A stretch of 64,000 nucleotides of DNA, taken from contig CAVYXZ010000012.1 of NCBI GenBank assembly GCA_963772595.1, forward strand, positions 62,001 to 126,000, read 5' to 3'. This DNA comes from CAVYXZ01 sp963772595 (GTDB taxonomy: Bacteria; Chloroflexota; Anaerolineae; Aggregatilineales; Phototrophicaceae). The notes beneath the pieces are model-generated. The model was not told the DNA's origin. It searched no databases and saw nothing but the letters and a program-made list of their open reading frames with translations. Positions 1 to 8,154 of this stretch are shown here, one piece after another. Each line of letters opens with the position of its first letter. The first letter of the stretch is position 1. A program made the position numbers and the translations under genes.

Positions 1-1068
1 ATGCAGGAACGCGCCCAGAACCTGACGAAGCGCCAGTACGTGCGTTTCGCCTTCTACAAAGTCGATCCGCTGTGGCGGCGGCTCCCGCCCGAAACCCAGG
101 CGGAACACAAGCAGGCGCTGCTGACGCTGATCCAATCCTTCAACCGCCGGATGCTGCTGCGGCCCTACAGCCTGATGGGCACGCGCGCCGATGCCGAACT
201 GCTGCTGTGGCAGATCGCCGAAAGCCCGCTGCCCTTCCGTGAGCTTGCCAGCGCCATTGCTGGCTCGCCGATGGGGGCCTATCTGTCGCTGGCCTATTCC
301 TACTTCTCGCAGACCAAGCGCTCGATTTACGAGATTCGGGCGGACGGGGACGATTCAGAGGAGCGGCTGGTCATCGACCCGACCGAGGCGCAGTATCTCT
401 TCGTCTATCCCTTCGTCAAGACGCGGGCCTGGTACCAGCTTTCGCAGCACGCGCGTCAGGGCATGATGGACGAGCACATCGCCGTCGGACGCAAATATCC
501 GTCGGTGCGCCTGAACACGACCTACAGCTTCGGCCTGGACGACTATGAGTTCATCGTCGCCTTCGAGACGGACGAACCCTCGGACTTCCTCGATCTGGTG
601 CAGGAACTGCGCGAATCGACGGTGAGCCTGTACACCTTGCAGGATACGCCGCTGTTCACCTGCATCAACATGCGCCTGGAAGAGGCCCTGGACGCGCTCG
701 GCGGCCCGCCCATCGCCGAGGAAATCACGCCCGGCGAAGCGCGCGAGGTGTGGATGGAGGTCTGCCCGCTGGACGAACTCGGCCCCGGCGAGACCAAAAC
801 GGTCTATCTGGATGGCAAGATGGTCGGCCTGTTCAACGTGCGCGGCGAATTGTTCGCCCTCAGCAACCGGTGCAGCCATGCGCGCGGCCCCCTGAGCGAA
901 GGCGAGGTCGATGCCGAAGCCTGCACGGTCGTCTGTCCCTGGCATTATGGCCGCTTCGACCTGCGCAGCGGTCAGGCGCTGGACGGCGTGGTGCGCAAAG
1001 CCGTCCCGACCTATCCGATAGAAGTCCGCGACGGCGTGATCTACGTCGGCACGACCATCACCTATTGA
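1..1068 (+). CDS. hemQ: HemQ-type coproheme decarboxylase fused to a C-terminal Rieske [2Fe-2S] domain
   Basis: HemQ converts coproheme to heme b, the last step of the coproporphyrin-dependent pathway. Residues 1-235 match the chlorite dismutase/HemQ family: GTRADAE at 60-66, YPFVK with candidate catalytic Y136 and K140, and HIAVGRKYP with H159 placed as the proximal heme ligand (by comparison with Firmicutes HemQ). Residues 250-352 form a Rieske domain with CSH (C291, H293) and CPWH (C312, H315). HemQ proteins are normally about 250 aa, so the extra 105 aa is a genuine fusion with no frameshift. The frame is open from base 1, so the true start could lie outside the window. The ferrochelatase gene follows 12 bp downstream. 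Confidence 0.9.
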   Translation: MQERAQNLTKRQYVRFAFYKVDPLWRRLPPETQAEHKQALLTLIQSFNRRMLLRPYSLMGTRADAELLLWQIAESPLPFRELASAIAGSPMGAYLSLAYSYFSQTKRSIYEIRADGDDSEERLVIDPTEAQYLFVYPFVKTRAWYQLSQHARQGMMDEHIAVGRKYPSVRLNTTYSFGLDDYEFIVAFETDEPSDFLDLVQELRESTVSLYTLQDTPLFTCINMRLEEALDALGGPPIAEEITPGEAREVWMEVCPLDELGPGETKTVYLDGKMVGLFNVRGELFALSNRCSHARGPLSEGEVDAEACTVVCPWHYGRFDLRSGQALDGVVRKAVPTYPIEVRDGVIYVGTTITY

Positions 1069-1080
1069 GAGCGCCACGCG

Positions 1081-2124
1081 ATGACGATTGACGGAGCGAC
1101 CCGCGCGGATGACGCGCTGTATGATGACGCGGCCCGGCACTACGATGCCCTGCTGCTGATGTCCTTCGGTGGACCGGAAGGCATGGACGAGGTGATTCCT
1201 TTTCTGGAACAGGTGGCCGGTGGCCGCGCGATCCCGCGAGAACGCCTGGAAGAAGTCGCCGTTCATTACCAGGGTTTCGGCGGAGTCAGCCCGATCAACG
1301 CGCAGAACCGGGCGCTGATCGCGGCATTGGAGGCCGATCTCAAAGCGCACGACATGGCGCTGCCCATCTACTTCGGCAACCGCAACTGGCACCCTTTCGT
1401 CGAAGATACCGTGCGCCAGATGCGGGACGACGGCGTGCGGCGGGCGCTGGTCTTCGTGACCTCGGCCTTCAGTTCCTATTCGGGCTGCCGTCAGTACCGC
1501 GAAGACATCCAGCGCGCCAGTGACGCGGTCGAGGACGCGCCGGAATTCGACTTGATCCGCAAGTTCTACAATCATCCCGGTTTCATCACGCCGATGATCG
1601 AGCGCACGCAGGCGGCCCTGGCACAGTTTCCGGTCGAGCGGCGCGTGCAGCTGGTGTTTACCGCGCACAGCATCCCGCTGGCGATGGCGCAGCACAGCGA
1701 TTACGAGGCGCAGCTTGCCGAAGCCTGCCGTCTGGTGGCCGAAGGCGCCGGCTTCAGCGCCTACAAGCTGGCTTACCAGAGCCGCAGCGGGCCGCCGCGA
1801 ATGCCCTGGCTGGAACCGGACATCGGCGACTATCTGCGCGAGATCAAGGGGCAGGGTGTCGAGGATGTGCTGATCGTACCCATCGGCTTCATCTCGGATC
1901 ACATGGAGGTGAAGTTCGACCTGGATACCGAGGCGATGCAGATCGCCGCTGAGCTGGGCATGACGCTGGTGCGCGCCGGGACCGTCGGCACGCATCCGGC
2001 CTTCGTCGCCATGATCCGCGAATTGATCGCGGAGCGCATGACTGAGAAGCCGGAACGCCGCGCGCTGGGCCAGTTCCCGCCGAACCACGACATCTGCCCG
2101 CTGGACTGCTGCCTCAAGGGCTGA
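1081..2124 (+). CDS. hemH: Ferrochelatase (coproporphyrin III type)
   Basis: Inserts Fe2+ into coproporphyrin III (CpfC role inferred from the adjacent hemQ and the hemY/cgoX gene) or protoporphyrin IX. The 347-aa protein has the ferrochelatase core: LLMSFGGPEG near the N terminus, FGNRNWHPF, TSAFSSYSGCRQY and FTAHSIP with the catalytic His. Cysteine C136 in the SGCRQY motif plus C339, C343 and C344 in the tail CPLDCC resemble the four-Cys set of [2Fe-2S] ferrochelatases known from actinobacteria; this is inferred from spacing. The start is the ATG 12 bp after hemQ. Cytosolic. Confidence 0.9.
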   Translation: MTIDGATRADDALYDDAARHYDALLLMSFGGPEGMDEVIPFLEQVAGGRAIPRERLEEVAVHYQGFGGVSPINAQNRALIAALEADLKAHDMALPIYFGNRNWHPFVEDTVRQMRDDGVRRALVFVTSAFSSYSGCRQYREDIQRASDAVEDAPEFDLIRKFYNHPGFITPMIERTQAALAQFPVERRVQLVFTAHSIPLAMAQHSDYEAQLAEACRLVAEGAGFSAYKLAYQSRSGPPRMPWLEPDIGDYLREIKGQGVEDVLIVPIGFISDHMEVKFDLDTEAMQIAAELGMTLVRAGTVGTHPAFVAMIRELIAERMTEKPERRALGQFPPNHDICPLDCCLKG

Positions 2125-2258
2125 GGGGAGGCCGATAGGTGACAAATGTAAGCGAGCGAGCAACAAGCATCACTGTTGAGGCTGGGCTGCGATGACTAGG
2201 ATTAAACCGTAAGCGCTGAGATTTTGGCAGATTTCTATAGATTTCGCTGAGGATTATC
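2125..2258 (+). promoter_or_regulatory. 134-bp gap before the radical SAM gene, possible internal promoter
   Basis: This is the largest gap in the heme cluster. It has no conserved ORF. TATAGA near 2236 is a weak -10 candidate, and GAGGATTATC just before the ATG at 2259 gives a usable Shine-Dalgarno sequence. No riboswitch or strong terminator was recognised. Confidence 0.3.
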
Positions 2259-3365
2259 ATGGCCTATCCACCCCCTCGTCTCGTGTTCTGGGAAAGCACC
2301 GCCGGATGCAACCTGCGCTGCATCCACTGCCGCCGGGTTACGGTGGCCGATCAACTGACGCCGCAGGATCTGACGACTGAAGAAGCCTTTCAACTCATCG
2401 ACCAGATTAGCGCCACAGGTCATCCGGTCTTTGTGCTGTCGGGCGGCGAACCGCTCTTTCGACCGGACATCTACGCCATTGCCGATTACGCTGCCGAGGC
2501 CGGGCTGCCGGTGGCCCTGGCGACCAACGGCACGCTGATTGACGATGCGGTGGCGGCGCGAATCAAAGCCAGCGGTGTGCGGCGTGTCAGCATCTCCTTC
2601 GATGGGGCCGATGCCGCCACTCACGACATGTTTCGCGGCCTGCCGGGGTCCTTTGAGGCCGCCATACGCGGTTTCCAGGCGCTGCGGCGGGTTGGGCTGC
2701 CGGTGCAGATCAACACGACCGTCGCCAATCACAACAAGGCGCAGCTTGAGGCCATGCTGCAACTGGCGCGCGACCTGGACGCGGTCGGGCTGCATCTGTT
2801 CCTGCTGGTGCCGGTCGGCTGCGGCGTCGAGATCGCCGAGACGCAGATGATTAACGCCCAGGAGTACGAGCAGGTGCTCAACTGGCTCTACGATACTGAG
2901 CAGGCCGAGCCGGGCTTGCAGTTGAAGGCCACCTGCGCACCGCATTACTTCCGCGTCATGCGCACCCGCCGCGCTGAGGAACACCGCCGGGGTATCCAGC
3001 GCGAACTGCCCGCCAGCCATGATCGTCAGGTCAACGGGCATGGGCAGATGCACGCCGCGACCAAAGGCTGCCTGGCCGGGACCGGCGTGTGCTTTGTATC
3101 GCACCGGGGCGAAGTCTTCCCCTGTGGTTATCTGCCGGTGGAAGCGGGCAACGTGCGCCAGCAGGATTTCGGCGCGATCTGGCAAAACAGCCCGCTCTTT
3201 GCCGAAATGCGCGACCCGGACCTGCTGGAGGGCAAATGCGGCATCTGCCAGTTCAAGAGCCTGTGCAGCGGCTGCCGTGCCCGCGCCTATGGCACGACCG
3301 GGAATTATCTGGCAGAAGAACCCTTCTGCGCTTACCAACCTGAGACTCGTGAAGTCGTCTTGTAA
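2259..3365 (+). CDS. AhbD-like radical SAM/SPASM protein (heme-pathway type)
   Basis: Radical SAM enzyme with the cluster motif CNLRCIHC at residues 16-23, GGEP, and a SPASM-type C-terminal cysteine set (GCLAGTGVCF, PCGYL, CGICQFKSLCSGC, then CAYQP). That pattern is characteristic of AhbD/NirJ-like proteins, which in the siroheme-dependent pathway decarboxylate iron-coproporphyrin III to heme. It lies between hemH and hemA, supporting a heme role, yet HemQ already performs the equivalent step. The 368-aa length is normal for AhbD. Exact substrate is not provable here; a different tetrapyrrole or peptide substrate is possible. Confidence 0.75.
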   Translation: MAYPPPRLVFWESTAGCNLRCIHCRRVTVADQLTPQDLTTEEAFQLIDQISATGHPVFVLSGGEPLFRPDIYAIADYAAEAGLPVALATNGTLIDDAVAARIKASGVRRVSISFDGADAATHDMFRGLPGSFEAAIRGFQALRRVGLPVQINTTVANHNKAQLEAMLQLARDLDAVGLHLFLLVPVGCGVEIAETQMINAQEYEQVLNWLYDTEQAEPGLQLKATCAPHYFRVMRTRRAEEHRRGIQRELPASHDRQVNGHGQMHAATKGCLAGTGVCFVSHRGEVFPCGYLPVEAGNVRQQDFGAIWQNSPLFAEMRDPDLLEGKCGICQFKSLCSGCRARAYGTTGNYLAEEPFCAYQPETREVVL

Positions 3366-3385
3366 ACCTATCTAGGATTGACCTT

Positions 3386-4678
3386 GTGACCATCATTCTC
3401 GTTGGCTTGAATCATCGCAGCGCGCCCGTCGAACTCCGGGAAAAGCTGGGGCAGAGTGAGCACTCGCTGGAAAGCGCGCGGGAAAAGCTCGGCGGCGGGC
3501 ACAGCCAGGAGGCGGCTGTCCTTTCGACCTGCAACCGCTTCGAAGTCTACGCAGTCGTCGATCAGCGTGATACGGGCTGGCAGTCCCTGGACCGCCTGGT
3601 GGCCGATCTGCTGGACACCAGCCTGGATGCCATCAGCCCGCACCTGTATCACTATGAGGGCATGTACGCCGCGCGGCACCTGATGCGCGTGGCCGCCGGG
3701 CTGGATTCGATGATACTGGGCGAGCCGCAGATCCTGGGCCAGGTGGCGCAGGCTTTCAGCGATGCGCAGAGCGCCGAGCTGGTTGGGCCAGTGCTGTCAC
3801 ATCTGTTTTCCCAGGCGCTTCACGCCGGGAAACGCGCCCGCAGCGAGACGGACATCAGCCGCTTTACGACCTCGGTCAGCCATGCCGGGGTCCTCCTGCT
3901 GCTGGACCACATGACGGTGTCCACGCCCAACGTACTGATCGTCGGCGCGGGTGACATGGCCGTCCTGGCGGCAAAAGCACTGCGGCAGCACCCTGGCAGC
4001 AATCTGGCCTTTATCAACCGCAGCGCCAGCCATGCTGAAGCCGCCGCATCAGACCTCGGCGAGAACACGCTAAGCTGGCACTGGCATGAGTTCGCCGACG
4101 CGCTGACCTGGGCAGATGCGCTCATCTCGGCCACTGCTGCGCCCCACCCCATTCTGTATGCCAGGGATGTCGAGCGCGTGATGCCGCAGCGCCAGGGACG
4201 CCCGCTGGTCTGCGTCGATATTGCCGTGCCGCGCGACGTAGAGGTCGCCGTCGGGCAGATTGAGGGCGTGCAGCGCTATGACATTGACGACCTGCACTCG
4301 ATTGTGGACAACAACACGGCCCAGCGTGAGGCCGCCGTGCCTCAGGTTGAGGCGATTATCGAGCAGGAACTCAACCGCTTCAGCGAGTGGTATTACAGCC
4401 GCGAGGTCAGCGCGGTGATTAAAGACCTGCGCCAGTGGGCCAGCGAAGTGGCTCGTCTGGAGGTCGACCAGGCGCTGAACAAGCTGCCGGACGTGGATGC
4501 CCACACCGAACAGGTCGTCAACCGGCTGGCGCACCGGCTGGTCAACAAGCTGCTGCACGAGCCGACCGTTCAACTGCGCGGGCAGGCGGCGGAGGGCAAC
4601 GGCTATGTCTATGCGCACATGGTCTCGGAGTTGTTTGATCTGCAATCGAGCATGAAGGATTGGACCTCAGGTGACTGA
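3386..4678 (+). CDS. hemA: Glutamyl-tRNA reductase
   Basis: Reduces glutamyl-tRNA(Glu) to glutamate-1-semialdehyde with NADPH, the first committed step of C5 tetrapyrrole synthesis. The N terminus has VGLNHRSAPVELRE and LSTCNRFEVY with catalytic C49; the NADPH domain follows (VGAGDMA) and the C-terminal dimerisation helices end at residue 430, the usual family length. It starts with GTG at 3386, 20 bp after the radical SAM gene, and overlaps hemE by 8 bp, implying coupled translation. hemL, hemB, hemC and hemD are not in the window. Confidence 0.96.
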   Translation: MTIILVGLNHRSAPVELREKLGQSEHSLESAREKLGGGHSQEAAVLSTCNRFEVYAVVDQRDTGWQSLDRLVADLLDTSLDAISPHLYHYEGMYAARHLMRVAAGLDSMILGEPQILGQVAQAFSDAQSAELVGPVLSHLFSQALHAGKRARSETDISRFTTSVSHAGVLLLLDHMTVSTPNVLIVGAGDMAVLAAKALRQHPGSNLAFINRSASHAEAAASDLGENTLSWHWHEFADALTWADALISATAAPHPILYARDVERVMPQRQGRPLVCVDIAVPRDVEVAVGQIEGVQRYDIDDLHSIVDNNTAQREAAVPQVEAIIEQELNRFSEWYYSREVSAVIKDLRQWASEVARLEVDQALNKLPDVDAHTEQVVNRLAHRLVNKLLHEPTVQLRGQAAEGNGYVYAHMVSELFDLQSSMKDWTSGD

Positions 4679-5711
4679 AAGCCGTTTCTTACAGGCCTGC
4701 CGCCATGAAGCGGTGGATGCCACGCCGGTCTGGTTGATGCGCCAGGCGGGCCGTTACATGGCCGAATACCGTGCCCTGCGCGAGCAGCACAGCATTCTGA
4801 GCATCATCAAAACGCCGGAACTGGCCTGCGAAGTGACCTTGCAGCCGCTCGACGCCTTCGACCTGGACGCGGCCATCATCTTCGCTGATATTCTGCCACC
4901 GCTGGCCGGGATGGGTCTGGAACTCGACTTTGTGCAGGGCGATGGTCCGGTTATCTACAATCCGCTGCGCAGTGCCGCCGACGTCAGGGCGCTGCGGGTG
5001 CTGCCGCCGGAAGAAACGCTGTGCTTCACGCTGGATGCGGTCAAATTGGTCCGGCAGGAACTGGAAAGCCGGGCCATCCCGCTCATCGGCTTCAGCGGCG
5101 CGCCCTTCACGCTGGCGAGCTATGCCATCGAAGGCAGCGGCAGCAAACATTATCTGCGCACCAAAGCCATGCTGATGGGCGAGCCGGAGACCTGGCACGA
5201 GTTGATGCGTAAGCTCAGCGAGGTGGCCGGGCATTATCTGCTGGCGCAGGCGCAGGCCGGGGCACAGGCGCTGCAAGTCTTCGATAGCTGGGTGGGCGAT
5301 CTCAGCCCGGATGATTACCGCGACTACGTCCTGCCTTACAGCCGCCGCACGGTCGAGATCGCGCAGGAATCCGGTGTGCCGGTCATCTATTTTGGCACCA
5401 AGACCAGCGGGATGCTGGACCTCATGCGCGAGACCGGGGCAGACGTGATCGGCGTGGACTGGCGGACTCGGCTCGACAGCGCCTGGGATCGCCTGGGGCC
5501 GGAAACTGTCGTGCAGGGCAATCTCGACCCGGTGGCCCTGTTCGCCTCCTGGGAGGCGCTCAAGCCGCGTATCCAGCAGGTGTTGGATCAGGCAGGCGGC
5601 AGACCCGGCCACATCTTCAACCTGGGGCACGGTATTCTGCCGCAGACCCCGGTCGATAACGTCCGGCGGCTGGTCGATTTCGTCCACGAGTATACGGGTC
5701 AGGCGCGGTGA
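4671..5711 (+). CDS. hemE: Uroporphyrinogen III decarboxylase
   Basis: Decarboxylates the four acetate side chains of uroporphyrinogen III to give coproporphyrinogen III, the branch point feeding hemY, hemH and hemQ. The family signature PVWLMRQAGRYMAEYR is at residues 19-34 and the FADILPPLAG segment follows; 346 aa is typical. GTG start at 4671 overlaps the end of hemA, and the stop overlaps the GTG of hemY by 4 bp. It is clearly a true HemE, unlike the two UroD-fold methyltransferases at 8.8 and 13.4 kb, which lack this N-terminal motif. Confidence 0.97.
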   Translation: MTESRFLQACRHEAVDATPVWLMRQAGRYMAEYRALREQHSILSIIKTPELACEVTLQPLDAFDLDAAIIFADILPPLAGMGLELDFVQGDGPVIYNPLRSAADVRALRVLPPEETLCFTLDAVKLVRQELESRAIPLIGFSGAPFTLASYAIEGSGSKHYLRTKAMLMGEPETWHELMRKLSEVAGHYLLAQAQAGAQALQVFDSWVGDLSPDDYRDYVLPYSRRTVEIAQESGVPVIYFGTKTSGMLDLMRETGADVIGVDWRTRLDSAWDRLGPETVVQGNLDPVALFASWEALKPRIQQVLDQAGGRPGHIFNLGHGILPQTPVDNVRRLVDFVHEYTGQAR

Positions 5712-7159
5712 CAGAATCGACAAATCACAAGAAATCGCTGCGCGTGGTGATTGTCGGCGGCGGCATCTCCGGCTTGAGCGCGGCCTGGTATCTTCAGCAG
5801 CAGGCAGCGGCGCAGCAGCTAAATCTGGACACCGTTGTGCTTGAAAAATCGGATCGCTGGGGCGGCAAGATCCTCAGTGAGGCGGTGGATGGCTACGCGG
5901 ATACGCCTTTTATCGTCGAGGGTGGTCCCGATTCTTTCCTGACGCAGAAGCCCTGGGCCTTGGCCTTGAGCCGCGAGTTGGGCCTGGAAGAGCGTCTGCT
6001 GGGGACCAACGATACCCGGCGCAGCGTCTACGTGTTGAACAAAGGCCGTCCGGTGGTGCTGCCGGATGGTGTGCAGTTGATCGTCCCGACGCGATTCATG
6101 CCCTTTGTGCGCTCGCCGCTGATCTCGCCGCTGGGCAAGCTGCGCATGGGCTTTGATCTGTTTATCCCGGCCCGGCGCGATGACGGCGACGAATTGATGG
6201 CCGATTTCGTCCGGCGCAGGCTGGGCAGCGAAGCGCTCGACAAGATCGCCGAGCCGCTGCTGGCAGGGATTCATAACAGCGACTCAGAGCGGCAGAGCAT
6301 TATGGCGACCTTTCCGCGCTTCCGCACTATCGAAAAAGAGCATGGCAGCCTGGTTCGCGGGATGCTGGCTCTCAAGCGCCAGCGCGCGGCCCAATCCGCC
6401 CAGCCATCTCAGCAGAAAATCTCCGCTTTCGTATCCTTCAATAACGGGACTTATGAACTGGTGGAGGCGCTGCGGCGCTGTCTGCGTGGGGGTCTGCGCA
6501 GCGGCGTGAGCGTGAGCGCCCTTCGGCAGGTGGACGGGCATTATGAGGTGCAGCTTGACGATGGCGCGCCGCTGGAAGCCGATGCCGTCATCCTGTGTAC
6601 CCCGGCCTATGTGTCTGCTGATCTGGTACGTGAGCTTGCGCCGCAGGCCGCTGCACAACTAGAGGCGATTCGCTACGCCAGCACGGGCACGCTGTCGCTG
6701 GGCTTCCGGCAGGCGGACCTGCCCCGGCTGCTGGATGGCTTCGGCCTGTTGATCCCTGGCAGCGAGCAGCGCCCGATCAACGCGATTACGATGTCTTCGA
6801 CCAAGTTCGACCGGCGCGCACCGGAAGGTCACGTGCTGCTGCGCGTCTTCTTCGGCGGCTCACGCAGCCCGGAATCGATGCAGCTAGACGACGAGACCCT
6901 GCTGCACAAGGTCCGTGAGGAACTGCGCGATCTGCTGGGGGTCGAGGCGCGCCCGCTGTTCCACCGCATTTACCGCTGGTGGAAGGCCAACCCGCAGTAC
7001 GACGTGGGACATCTGGCGCGGGTTGAAGCGATTGAATCGGCGCTGCCAGCCGGTGTGTACCTGACTGGCAGTCCTTATCGCGGGGTGGGTATCCCCGATT
7101 GTGTTCATCAGTCTCAGGAAACCGCCGCCGCTGTCCTGGCGGATTGGACGGCGCATTAG
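5708..7159 (+). CDS. hemY: Coproporphyrinogen/protoporphyrinogen III oxidase (FAD-dependent)
   Basis: FAD-dependent oxidation of coproporphyrinogen III to coproporphyrin III (CgoX role), or of protoporphyrinogen IX. The N terminus has the dinucleotide-binding motif VVIVGGGISGLSAAWYL followed by EKSDRWGGKI; the C terminus carries the typical TGSPYRGVGIPDCV FAD segment. Length 483 aa is typical. GTG start overlaps the hemE stop by 4 bp. With hemQ in the same cluster, the coproporphyrinogen oxidase (oxygen-dependent) activity is the more likely one; that is inference from pathway logic. Confidence 0.94.
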   Translation: MTESTNHKKSLRVVIVGGGISGLSAAWYLQQQAAAQQLNLDTVVLEKSDRWGGKILSEAVDGYADTPFIVEGGPDSFLTQKPWALALSRELGLEERLLGTNDTRRSVYVLNKGRPVVLPDGVQLIVPTRFMPFVRSPLISPLGKLRMGFDLFIPARRDDGDELMADFVRRRLGSEALDKIAEPLLAGIHNSDSERQSIMATFPRFRTIEKEHGSLVRGMLALKRQRAAQSAQPSQQKISAFVSFNNGTYELVEALRRCLRGGLRSGVSVSALRQVDGHYEVQLDDGAPLEADAVILCTPAYVSADLVRELAPQAAAQLEAIRYASTGTLSLGFRQADLPRLLDGFGLLIPGSEQRPINAITMSSTKFDRRAPEGHVLLRVFFGGSRSPESMQLDDETLLHKVREELRDLLGVEARPLFHRIYRWWKANPQYDVGHLARVEAIESALPAGVYLTGSPYRGVGIPDCVHQSQETAAAVLADWTAH

Positions 7160-7164
7160 CCTCA

Positions 7165-7746
7165 TCATGCAGCATCCGCTTGCAGTTGATCGTAGCGCGC
7201 CACCACGAAGGCATCCGGCGTCTCGTTGACCGACAGGTACAGCCGGTAGCTCGCCATCGCCAGTTCGGGCTGGCCCAGGTCATAGTACAGGTCGCCCATG
7301 CCCCAGTAGGGATAAGGATATTCCGGCATCTGCGCAATCGCGTTGCGGTAATCGGCCATCGCCAGCGTGGGTTCGCCGACTGCGGCGTAAGCCCGGCCCC
7401 GTGTATACAGCGCGCTCACGTAATCCGGGAATATCTCGATGGCCTGGCTGTAATCGCTGATCGCCTGATCGTAATCCCCTAACGCCATGTAGTTGTTGCC
7501 GCGCGCTGCCCAGGCGTAGCCCAGGCCCGGCATTCCCTCAATCGTCAGGCTGAACTCGGCGATGGCGCGTTCATGATCGCCTTGCAGTTGGTAGTAGCTG
7601 CCCAGACGATAGTGGATCAGGGCCGGGTGCGAGGGTGCGTCCGTGCCCGCGTCGATACGATCCTGCGCCTGGCTCAGGCCGATGTTGACGGTCAGTGCGA
7701 TGACGATCATCAGAACAATTCGGATTGATTTCGGATAGCGGTTCAT
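7165..7746 (-). CDS. Secreted TPR-repeat protein
   Basis: The 193-aa protein has an N-terminal signal peptide or anchor (about residues 9-27, hydrophobic, ending LSQAQ) and then four tetratricopeptide repeats, visible as repeated motifs such as HYRLGSYYQLQGDHERAIAEF, AARGNNYMALGDYDQAISDY, LYTRGRAYAAVGEPTLAMADY and YWGMGDLYYDLGQPELAMASY. TPR arrays bind partner proteins, so it is likely an exported scaffold; no catalytic domain is present. It converges on hemY with only 5 bp between stops, leaving no room for a classical terminator. Confidence 0.85.
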   Translation of the reverse strand: MNRYPKSIRIVLMIVIALTVNIGLSQAQDRIDAGTDAPSHPALIHYRLGSYYQLQGDHERAIAEFSLTIEGMPGLGYAWAARGNNYMALGDYDQAISDYSQAIEIFPDYVSALYTRGRAYAAVGEPTLAMADYRNAIAQMPEYPYPYWGMGDLYYDLGQPELAMASYRLYLSVNETPDAFVVARYDQLQADAA

Positions 7747-7770
7747 GGGTTTCCCTCGTAAATGCTCTAT

Positions 7771-7929
7771 TTAGCGGAACAAGGACTGGATGAAGGTCAG
7801 CAGGGCAGCGGGGAGCTTGTGCGGGCGGTTCGACTGGGCCTGCTGGGCCAGTTGATGCTGCTGCACGGCGCGCTGCACATCGCTGCGGTGGGTCTGGTCT
7901 AGCTGGTAGTGGTACTGTCCGGTTTTCAT
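7771..7929 (-). CDS. Small hypothetical protein, 52 aa
   Basis: The codons from the ATG at 7929 to the TAA at 7771 encode a Gln/His-rich peptide that begins MKTGQYHYQLDQTHR and ends TFIQSLFR. A GAGGG Shine-Dalgarno sequence sits just upstream of the ATG. The open frame continues further upstream, but that extension runs through a GC-rich intergenic repeat and encodes a Pro-rich sequence, so the internal ATG is preferred. No family was recognised. It is probably co-transcribed with the TPR gene 24 bp downstream. Confidence 0.45.
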   Translation of the reverse strand: MKTGQYHYQLDQTHRSDVQRAVQQHQLAQQAQSNRPHKLPAALLTFIQSLFR

Positions 7930-7984
7930 GTGCTGCCCTCTTGCATATCCGTTCGATGCTTCCACTGTACGGGCAAGGTAGGGA

Positions 7985-8040
7985 GGGCCGTCACCCTCCT
8001 GCGGGGAGGGGATTGGGGAGGGATCTGGGGGGGGATTAAT
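7985..8040. repeat. Partial GC-rich intergenic repeat
   Basis: A run of alternating CCCTCC and GGGGAGG blocks (CACCCTCC, GGGGAGGGGATTGGGGAGGG) resembles one end of the palindromic repeats found at 16.3, 26.6 and 43.0 kb. It is incomplete and lies between the small ORF and the corrinoid operon. Confidence 0.5.
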
Positions 8041-8154
8041 CGCTTGCCATACTATTTGTCCGGGGATTCTATGACGTGGGGCACTATTTGCCGCTGCGGC
8101 CCCCTGTTTAGAATGAGGCAACGGTAGCGATCACCTTTTCAGGATAAAGACCTT

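Noticed and set aside
355..2166. Long minus-strand open frame of 603 codons opposite hemQ and hemH
   Set aside because: It is the antisense shadow of two strongly conserved genes; composition is Arg/His/Gln-rich with no recognisable motif.
2259..3365. Calling the radical SAM gene nirJ (heme d1)
   Set aside because: No nirS, nirE or nirDLGH genes are nearby, and the SPASM cysteine layout resembles AhbD more.
7771..8121. 116-codon version of the small minus-strand ORF
   Set aside because: The N-terminal half is a translation of an intergenic repeat (PPPDPSPIPSPQEG type); only the part from ATG 7929 is supported.
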